From NCBI GenBank assembly GCA_017419895.1, contig JAFOKI010000215.1, forward strand, positions 1 through 9,815: a DNA stretch of 9,815 nucleotides, in the 5' to 3' direction. Under the pieces are notes generated by a model. The model saw nothing but the letters and a program-made list of their open reading frames with translations. It did no database searches and was not told the DNA's origin. A program made the translations under genes and the position numbers. Positions 4,812 through 9,815 of this stretch are shown piece after piece. Position 1 is the first letter of the stretch. Each line of letters begins with the position of its first letter. This DNA comes from Eubacterium sp. Its GTDB lineage: Bacteria > Bacillota > Clostridia > Peptostreptococcales > Anaerovoracaceae.

Positions 4812-7445
4812 ATGGAAAAGAAATACGTATACTCCTTCAATGAAGGATCAAAAGACATGAAAGCCATCCTCGGCGGAAAAGGCGCTAACCTTGCTGAGAT
4901 GACCAAGATCGGACTTCCCGTTCCGTTCGGATTCACAGTAACGACAGAAGCATGCAACAAGTACTATGAAGACGGCGAAAAGATCGATCCGGCAGTAGTC
5001 GAGGAAATCAAAGTTAAAATGGCTGAGCTCGAAAAAGTCATGGGCAAGAAATTCGGCGACCCCACGGATCCGCTTCTCGTATCGGTTCGTTCCGGAGCTC
5101 CGATCTCCATGCCGGGAATGATGGACACGATCCTGAACCTCGGTCTCAATGACGAGACAGTCGTAGCCCTCGCTAAACTCACGAACAACGATCGTTTTGC
5201 TTATGACAGCTACAGAAGATTCATCCAGATGTTCGGTGATGTAGTTCTCCAGATCAGCAAGAAGAACTTTGATGAAGTATTCGAAGGCAAGAAAGCAGAA
5301 GTCGGCGCTGAGTTCGACGTAGACCTTACAGCTGATGACCTGAAAGACATCATTGCCAAGTATAAGGTCGTTGTTAAGAATGCTATCGGAAGAGAATTCC
5401 CGACAGAGCCGGAAGATCAGCTTATGGAAGCTGTTACAGCCGTATTCCGTTCGTGGGGCAATGACAGAGCGATCCTTTACAGAAGACTTAACGACATTCC
5501 GAACGATCTCGGTACAGCCGTAAACGTTCAGACGATGGTATTCGGTAACAAAGGTGACACATCCGGTACAGGCGTTGCGTTCACAAGAAACCCGGCTACA
5601 GGCGAGAACAAGATCTATGGTGAGTTCCTCGTAAACGCTCAGGGAGAAGACGTAGTTGCGGGTATCCGTACACCGTCCCCGATTTCCGAGATGGAAAAAT
5701 CCTTCCCGGATGCTTACAAAGCTTTCACACACATTTGTGAAGTTCTTGAAAAGCATTACACAGACCTCCAGGATATGGAGTTCACAGTAGAAGAAGGCAA
5801 ACTCTTCATGCTCCAGACGAGAGCAGGAAAGAGAACAGCCCAGGCTGCCGTTAAGGTTGCTGTAGACATGGTTGACGAAGGCCTTATCGACCGCAAGACA
5901 GCCGTTCTCAGAATCGAGCCGGCATTCGTCGAGCACCTCATGCACCCGAGATTCGACGAGGAAGAAGAGAAGAAAGCCGTTAAGATCGCGCACGGACTCG
6001 CAGCTTCCCCGGGAGCAGCAAGCGGCAAGATCGTATTCAATGTTGACCAGGCTGTCAGCATGAAAGAAGCCGGTGAAAAGGTAGTCCTCGTACGTATGGA
6101 AACATCACCTGAGGACCTCGCCGGAATGATGAGCGCTGAGGGTATCCTCACAGCTCGCGGCGGAGCTACATCGCACGCTGCAGTAGTTGCCCGCGGAATG
6201 GGTAAATGCTGCGTAACAGGATGCCGTGAACTCATCATCGATGAGGATGCTTCCACAGTAACAGTAGATGGCAAGACATATGGACTTGGCGATTGGATCT
6301 CCGTAAACGGTTCGAACGGAAACGTTTATGAAGGCAAGATCGACATGGTACAGCCGGACCTCTCCGGAGACTTCGGAAAGATCATGCAGTGGGCTGACGA
6401 GTTCCGCACAATGAAAGTCAGAACGAATGCAGACACACCGAGAGACGCTCAGCAGGCTGTTGAGTTCGGCGCTGAGGGTATCGGACTCTGCCGTACAGAG
6501 CACATGTTCTTCGACGATGCAAGAATACCGGTATTCCGTCAGATGATCGTAGCAAGAAGTGAAGAAGAGAGAAGAGTTGCTCTTGCAAAACTTCTTCCGT
6601 TCCAGCAGAGCGACTTTGAAGGAATCTACAGAGCAATGGGTGAGAGACCGGTCAACGTAAGACTGCTCGACCCGCCGCTGCACGAGTTCCTGCCCAAGAC
6701 CGAGGAAGAAATGGAAGAACTCTCCAAGATTTCCGGTCTCACAGTAAAAGAAATCAAAGAACAGGCTGCGACACTTCACGAGTTCAACCCGATGCTCGGT
6801 CACAGAGGTCTGAGACTTGCCGTTACATATCCTGAAATCGCTGAGATGCAGACAGAAGCTATCATCAACGCTGCTCTGAACGTTTCCAAGGAACTCGGCA
6901 TCGAAATCGAACCCGAGATCATGATCCCGCTGTCCGGTTCCGAGAAAGAACTTGCTAACGTAAGAGAAACAGTCGTTAAGACAGTTGAGAGAGTATTCGA
7001 AGAGAAGGGTGAAAGACTCCCGTATCTCGTAGGAACGATGATCGAGGTTCCGCGTGCTGCTCTTACAGCTGATGAGATCGCAAGACAGGCTGAGTTCTTC
7101 TCGTTCGGAACGAACGACCTTACTCAGATGACATTCGGCTTCTCGCGTGACGACACAGCAAGACTGATCGAGACATACATCGACAAGAACATCCTCGAAA
7201 ACGACCCGTTCAAGACTCTTGACCAGGTTGGCGTGGGCAAACTCATGAAGATGGCTGTTGAGAATGGTAAGAAGACCCGTCCGAACATCCGCCTCGGTAT
7301 CTGCGGAGAGCACGGCGGAGATCCGAAGAGTGTCGAGTTCTGCCACCAGATCGGACTCAACTACGTATCCTGCTCGCCGTTCCGTGTACCGGTAGCAAGA
7401 CTGGCTGCTGCTCAGGCTGCTATCAAGGAAGAAAGAGCGAAATAA
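4812..7445 (+). CDS. ppdK: Pyruvate, phosphate dikinase
   Basis: Interconverts pyruvate, ATP and phosphate with PEP, AMP and pyrophosphate; in anaerobes it can serve as a pyrophosphate-linked glycolytic step or in gluconeogenesis. The 877 residues give a full-length enzyme. Domains run in order: ATP-grasp nucleotide-binding part with GGKGANLAEM (21-30) and SVRSGAPISMPGMMDT; the swivelling phosphohistidine domain with GGATSHAAVVARGMG, catalytic His455 and the adjacent Thr453; and the PEP/pyruvate TIM barrel with GLCRTEHMFF, NPMLGHRGLRL, SFGTNDLTQMTFGFSRDD and GICGEHGGDP, where Cys831 is the acid/base residue. His455 and Cys831 carry the same numbers as in the Clostridium symbiosum enzyme. The start chosen is ATG 4812, with AAAGGTG about 7 nt upstream; the in-frame GTG at 4803 lies in that ribosome binding site. 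The gene ends in tandem TAA TAA. No regulatory kinase/phosphatase (PDRP/YqfL) gene is adjacent in this window. Confidence 0.98.
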   Translation: MEKKYVYSFNEGSKDMKAILGGKGANLAEMTKIGLPVPFGFTVTTEACNKYYEDGEKIDPAVVEEIKVKMAELEKVMGKKFGDPTDPLLVSVRSGAPISMPGMMDTILNLGLNDETVVALAKLTNNDRFAYDSYRRFIQMFGDVVLQISKKNFDEVFEGKKAEVGAEFDVDLTADDLKDIIAKYKVVVKNAIGREFPTEPEDQLMEAVTAVFRSWGNDRAILYRRLNDIPNDLGTAVNVQTMVFGNKGDTSGTGVAFTRNPATGENKIYGEFLVNAQGEDVVAGIRTPSPISEMEKSFPDAYKAFTHICEVLEKHYTDLQDMEFTVEEGKLFMLQTRAGKRTAQAAVKVAVDMVDEGLIDRKTAVLRIEPAFVEHLMHPRFDEEEEKKAVKIAHGLAASPGAASGKIVFNVDQAVSMKEAGEKVVLVRMETSPEDLAGMMSAEGILTARGGATSHAAVVARGMGKCCVTGCRELIIDEDASTVTVDGKTYGLGDWISVNGSNGNVYEGKIDMVQPDLSGDFGKIMQWADEFRTMKVRTNADTPRDAQQAVEFGAEGIGLCRTEHMFFDDARIPVFRQMIVARSEEERRVALAKLLPFQQSDFEGIYRAMGERPVNVRLLDPPLHEFLPKTEEEMEELSKISGLTVKEIKEQAATLHEFNPMLGHRGLRLAVTYPEIAEMQTEAIINAALNVSKELGIEIEPEIMIPLSGSEKELANVRETVVKTVERVFEEKGERLPYLVGTMIEVPRAALTADEIARQAEFFSFGTNDLTQMTFGFSRDDTARLIETYIDKNILENDPFKTLDQVGVGKLMKMAVENGKKTRPNIRLGICGEHGGDPKSVEFCHQIGLNYVSCSPFRVPVARLAAAQAAIKEERAK

Positions 7446-7517
7446 TAACAGCGTCTTCCACGGCGTGCTGCGCGAGAGCATATAACAAAGCTGACTCCAC
7501 AGTATCATAAAAGAAAC

Positions 7518-7545
7518 AAAGAGAGACCTGCGGGTCTCTCTTTTT
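7518..7545. terminator. Bidirectional intrinsic terminator between ppdK and the minus-strand cluster
   Basis: GAGAGACC (7521-7528) pairs perfectly with GGTCTCTC (7533-7540) around TGCG, extended by A-T pairs on both sides. On the plus strand the stem is followed by TTTTTGTG; on the minus strand by TTTGTTTCTTTT (from the A-rich 7509-7520). It can therefore end ppdK transcripts and also those of the convergent phosphatase gene, whose stop codon is 7587-7589. The 73 nt from the ppdK stop to the stem show nothing else. Confidence 0.92.
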
Positions 7546-7586
7546 GTGTGCCGAAGTATCAGGGCGCTTGGTTACGGTTTTACCCG

Positions 7587-8711
7587 TTATGGCTCAGACA
7601 CGATCTGCGCAGGTTCCAGCATGATCGTTTTGATCTGATCGATTTCCTGCTCTGTGATGCCTATATCAAGCATATATGCTTCGATATTGTACGAGAGCGG
7701 CATAGCCGCGTCTTTGTAAGATGCCATCTTTTTATAGAAGATATCGAACCGTTTGATTCTTTTTTTCGCGGAAGTGCTTCCTTTGTTTGATAAGTAGGTG
7801 AGTTCGTAATCCCGGTACAGATCTTTTTTCTTGACACCTAAAAGCCCATTGATCAGGAATGCCAGGGTTCCGGTGCGGTCCCTGCCGTAGGTGCAGTGAA
7901 AAACTATCGGGTAATTGTCGGGATCGGTAAATACTTTCAGAGATTTATAAACGCATTCTTTCCTGTCGTCCCTGAAAATGCTGACATAATTGGTTCCCTG
8001 GCAATTCACGTAATCGATCCGGGCAGGGGACTTGGTTCCCGCGGTGCCTTCGCCGGGTCTTCTGAGGTCCAGATCTGTTTTGATTCTCAAAGTCTTCTTG
8101 ATCGTTTTACGCCCGGAAGAATTGATTTTATCCAAAGTTGCGCATCGGTAGAGCAATCCTTGCTTAACATGGGAATTATCATAAGTTTCATAACCGCCGA
8201 GGTCGCGGAAATTCGAGACACCGCTCACACGAATGATGCGTACGATATTGTTCGTTTTGAACGTGGAAATTCGGGAGCGTTTGGTTTTCTTGCCCTTTGT
8301 GCCTTGAACCTTCCAATAATACTTCTGATTTCTCAGAAGCCGCCTGATTTTAACGGAACCTTTCTTTGTTTTGTAGACTTTAGCTTTGTCAAATGAACGT
8401 GTTGTGCTGACGTACACTTTATATGAAAAACCCTTTTCGGCTTTCCATTTCAGCGTGACAGGAACCGGATTCGTTAACTCTTTTATTTTCTTATTGGAAG
8501 CAGCTGAATACTTTTTATAGTTTTTCCACCATTTCCGTACTTTCTTGTTTGTTATGTTGACAGTCTTGCCCTTAATTGGGGAAAGCAGTTTGATGGCTGC
8601 AGAGTTTTTTTGGGCAGCATAAATACTTTGACTCCCGGGTGTGAAGGGAGTCAAAACAAGAGTTGTGATGAATACCGTAATGATTGCAATGATTTTAATA
8701 TGTTTCTTCAT
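7587..8711 (-). CDS. Secreted protein tyrosine phosphatase with fibronectin-III-like domain
   Basis: A 374-residue exported phosphatase. Residues 1-33 are a signal peptide (MKKHIKIIAIITVFITTLVL, hydrophobic core, probable cleavage after YAA). A very Lys-rich linker (about 45-80) precedes a beta-rich domain at about 82-153 (PVTLKWKAEKGFSYKVYVS ... KYYWKVQGTKG) that resembles a fibronectin type III fold. Residues about 160-374 match the Y_phosphatase3 (PF13350) family: VSNFRDLGGY (165-174), LLYRCATLDKI (186-196), TDLDLRRPGE (212-221), and the P-loop HCTYGRDRTGT (272-282) with nucleophile Cys273 and Arg279 in CX5R. The enzyme should act outside the membrane; protein, lipid or inositol phosphate substrates are all possible. 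The start ATG 8711 is supported by the signal peptide; its Shine-Dalgarno site is poor, and the gene before it ends 9 nt upstream, so coupling is likely. Base composition is A+T-richer than its neighbours. Confidence 0.85.
   Translation of the reverse strand: MKKHIKIIAIITVFITTLVLTPFTPGSQSIYAAQKNSAAIKLLSPIKGKTVNITNKKVRKWWKNYKKYSAASNKKIKELTNPVPVTLKWKAEKGFSYKVYVSTTRSFDKAKVYKTKKGSVKIRRLLRNQKYYWKVQGTKGKKTKRSRISTFKTNNIVRIIRVSGVSNFRDLGGYETYDNSHVKQGLLYRCATLDKINSSGRKTIKKTLRIKTDLDLRRPGEGTAGTKSPARIDYVNCQGTNYVSIFRDDRKECVYKSLKVFTDPDNYPIVFHCTYGRDRTGTLAFLINGLLGVKKKDLYRDYELTYLSNKGSTSAKKRIKRFDIFYKKMASYKDAAMPLSYNIEAYMLDIGITEQEIDQIKTIMLEPAQIVSEP
8627..8655 (-). repeat. Perfect 10-bp inverted repeat within the phosphatase signal-peptide codons
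   Basis: TTTGACTCCC (8627-8636) and GGGAGTCAAA (8646-8655) are exact reverse complements separated by 9 nt. In the mRNA this is a stable stem-loop covering codons about 19-28 (LTPFTPGSQS). No T run follows on either strand, so it is not a terminator. A role in slowing translation or protecting the mRNA is possible, as is chance. Confidence 0.6.
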
Positions 8712-8720
8712 GTAAAGTTC

Positions 8721-9029
8721 TTAGATACCAAAAACAAGCCCGCCGAAAAGGAACGATGCGGCGTTTGCCGCAAATGTAAGCGCAAAAAGCCTGCGGGATC
8801 TCCCGGCAACTGCCGCGTAGACGGCGTATTCCGTCAGTACGACCGCCGCTTCCAAAAGTGCGATCAAAACCGGGCTCCGATATCCCGCAAGTATCAGATT
8901 GATCGTGAGATTGGTCGCGGTATTCACGGCGATCGTGAGAAGAAGGAAATACTTCTCTTTGCCGTATCCCGCGGCCGCGAAAACGATCAGTTCAATAATA
9001 CATGTGAGTATGCAGCCGATGTATATCAT
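8721..9029 (-). CDS. Small multi-pass membrane protein of unknown function
   Basis: A 102-residue protein that I cannot assign to a named family. It appears to have four membrane segments: about 2-22, 27-49, 53-76 and 81-102, with a short basic loop (GRSRR, 76-80) between the last two. Polar and acidic residues lie within the segments: Glu13; Asn36, Thr39, Asn40 and Asn44 in NTATNLTIN; Glu60 and Glu67 in LLEAAVVLTEY; Asn89. The ATG at 9029 is directly preceded by an in-frame TAA, so no longer form is possible. The Shine-Dalgarno site is poor (only a distant GGA). It lies 43 nt after the small anchored protein and 9 nt before the phosphatase. I recall similar small membrane proteins with Asn-x-x-Thr-Asn segments in other gut Clostridia, but this could not be checked. 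Confidence 0.75.
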   Translation of the reverse strand: MIYIGCILTCIIELIVFAAAGYGKEKYFLLLTIAVNTATNLTINLILAGYRSPVLIALLEAAVVLTEYAVYAAVAGRSRRLFALTFAANAASFLFGGLVFGI

Positions 9030-9072
9030 TTATGCATGATCCAAACAGGCTGTTGGTACGCGTTTCGTCGGA

Positions 9073-9252
9073 TCAGCGTTTTCTGCGCGATCTTATGACC
9101 AGCGCGATAACGATGACTGCAACGACTATGATGAGTATGGGAACGAGTTTGCTTGTGGCTGATTTCCCCGGATCCACTATATCAGCGAACGCAAACACTG
9201 TGGATGCGATGAGTGCTAGTACTGTGAGAATTGTGATTCTTGTACCTTTCAT
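9073..9252 (-). CDS. 59-residue signal-peptide/single-TM small protein
   Basis: A short gene of unknown function. It encodes a signal-peptide-like N-terminus (MKGTRITILTVLALIASTVF, then AFA before Asp24), a tiny outer segment (DIVDPGKSATSK, 24-35), one strong membrane helix (about 37-53, LVPILIIVVAVIVIALVI) and a basic end (RSRRKR). This predicts an exported peptide held in the membrane with its C-terminus inside. ATG 9252 has an excellent ribosome binding site, and the stop is TGA 9073-9075. The opposite-strand ORF over the same bases (9032-9271) lacks a comparable ribosome binding site and protein logic. The gene lies 15 nt after the transporter stop and 43 nt before the next gene, so it should be co-transcribed. 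It could be a processed peptide, a small subunit of a neighbouring membrane protein, or a structural stub. Confidence 0.8.
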   Translation of the reverse strand: MKGTRITILTVLALIASTVFAFADIVDPGKSATSKLVPILIIVVAVIVIALVIRSRRKR

Positions 9253-9258
9253 TTTTTG

Positions 9259-9264
9259 CTCCTT
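9259..9264 (-). promoter_or_regulatory. Consensus ribosome binding site of the 59-residue gene
   Basis: On the minus strand, AAGGAG (9264 to 9259) is followed by a 6 nt spacer (CAAAAA) and then ATG at 9252. It is the strongest Shine-Dalgarno site on the minus strand and is the main DNA-level evidence that this very short gene is translated. Confidence 0.85.
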
Positions 9265-9267
9265 ATA

Positions 9268-9815
9268 TTAACCTTTAGAAATAGTTGACCGTTCAGTTAT
9301 GACTATAGCGGCGAGTCCGAGCGCAAAGCAGCAGGCAGCAAGGATACCGGCGCTGCTGCCGGTAAGATGTATCAGTTTGCCTATGAGTGTACCCGGCCAA
9401 AGAGCTGAAGCCGCGAGTCCGAATGCGAATCCCGGACTGTCAGGGAATAGTTTGTAGATCAGGTATAAAGTGATCGGCATCGACAGATTGAGCATGAATT
9501 GTCCTATAAGAGAAAGCGGCATACTTCCCGCAAAGAACATGATCATGATCGATGCCGCGATCACCGATGCTGCGGCTGTCGTAAGAAGCCCGATCCGGTC
9601 CGCGATGATCCCGCCGAACGTCTTTCCGAGAAACACGGCGAGGACCATGATGCCTGCCGCGAGTGCACTCGTGTTCCATTCAAACGAGACCGCGGACCCG
9701 CCGACCGCCCTCGCGGCAACTGCTGCGAGGAGAAACGCAGCGAGCAGCGCTCTCTTTCGGTTTAAGCCTGAGGAGGCGGGTGAGGGCTTTGCAGCGTTGG
9801 TTTCAACTACAGCCC
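9268..9815 (-). CDS. Major-facilitator-like transporter, C-terminal half (5' end outside window)
   Basis: The frame is open from the right edge (first full codon 9811-9813) to TAA 9268-9270, giving 181 residues. A basic hydrophilic stretch near the edge (KPSPASSGLNRKR) looks like the central cytoplasmic loop of a 12-helix transporter, and six hydrophobic helices follow. Between the second and third of these, GGIIADRIG resembles the MFS motif A loop (G-x-x-x-D-R-x-G). FPDSPGFAFGLAASALWPG is a further distinctive stretch. An ATG at 9648 is only an internal Met: the helix containing it and the one before it are coded upstream in the same frame. Substrate cannot be told from this half. It is probably the first or an early gene of the minus-strand cluster, with the 59-residue gene 15 nt after its stop. 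Confidence 0.75.
   Translation of the reverse strand, partial: AVVETNAAKPSPASSGLNRKRALLAAFLLAAVAARAVGGSAVSFEWNTSALAAGIMVLAVFLGKTFGGIIADRIGLLTTAAASVIAASIMIMFFAGSMPLSLIGQFMLNLSMPITLYLIYKLFPDSPGFAFGLAASALWPGTLIGKLIHLTGSSAGILAACCFALGLAAIVITERSTISKG

Noticed and set aside
4848..7508. Two long minus-strand open frames antisense to ppdK (4848-5993 and 6105-7508)
   Set aside because: They mirror the strongly biased codons of ppdK. Their translations have no recognisable domain, and are Cys/Ser/Val-rich in the manner of shadow frames. The plus-strand PPDK is certain over the whole stretch.
3118..8737. 14-mer ATACCAAAAACAAG shared by the glyQS upstream region (3118-3131) and the end of the 102-residue gene (8724-8737)
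   Set aside because: A single A-rich 14-mer match in about 10 kb is close to chance expectation. The flanks share nothing and there is no repeat structure.
8610..9098. 162-residue plus-strand frame
   Set aside because: It covers the junction of two well-supported minus-strand genes and has a low-complexity Arg/Lys/Cys-rich translation with no family resemblance.
9030..9252. The 59- and 102-residue genes as one frameshifted gene
   Set aside because: The first ends naturally in a basic post-TM tail. The second has its own ATG directly after an in-frame stop, and the 43 nt between them do not encode a sensible bridge.
9032..9271. 79-residue plus-strand frame (starts MHDPNRLLV)
   Set aside because: It is the shadow of the minus-strand 59-residue gene, which has the consensus ribosome binding site, signal peptide and membrane helix.
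9499..9765. 88-residue plus-strand frame rich in Arg, His and Asp
   Set aside because: It is antisense to the helices of the MFS-like protein and its composition is typical of a shadow frame.

Overview
The window looks like chromosomal DNA from a Clostridia-type Firmicute of middling G+C, probably a gut anaerobe. This rests on three things: the gene order cdd-era-recO-(DUF4342)-glyQS-ppdK on the plus strand, the dimeric eukaryote-like glycyl-tRNA synthetase, and a pyruvate phosphate dikinase whose catalytic His455 and Cys831 have the residue numbers known for the Clostridium symbiosum enzyme. No RNA gene, CRISPR array, insertion sequence or phage gene was seen.

Positions 1-3094 hold the end of a housekeeping operon: the 3' part of cytidine deaminase (cdd), the ribosome-assembly GTPase era, the recombination mediator recO (1 nt after era), and a 330-residue protein with an N-terminal UBA-like domain, a DUF4342 domain and a long tail of 11-residue amphipathic repeats. 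A near-perfect intrinsic terminator at 3062-3094 closes the operon. Positions 3095-4700 hold glyQS, apparently with its own promoter, short dyads just upstream and no T-box. Positions 4700-7545 hold ppdK, with a very good sigma-A-type promoter, a short leader that begins with a hairpin, and a strong terminator that can also work from the other side.

The right third (7587-9815) is read on the minus strand and is the accessory part. In transcription order it has the C-terminal half of a major-facilitator-like transporter (cut by the window edge), a 59-residue signal-peptide/single-TM protein at 9073-9252 that is short enough to be missed by automated calling, a 102-residue multi-pass membrane protein, and a secreted protein tyrosine phosphatase with a fibronectin-III-like domain. 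Gaps of 15, 43 and 9 nt suggest one transcript, converging on ppdK and ending at the shared terminator. The phosphatase gene is clearly richer in A+T than the gene before it, so it may have joined the cluster later.

How they work together: the plus-strand genes are core functions (pyrimidine salvage, 30S assembly, DNA repair, glycine charging, pyruvate/PEP interconversion) joined by conserved order rather than one pathway. The minus-strand cluster is all envelope or secreted proteins of unknown joint function. It is the best candidate here for something undescribed, together with the repeat-tailed DUF4342 protein.
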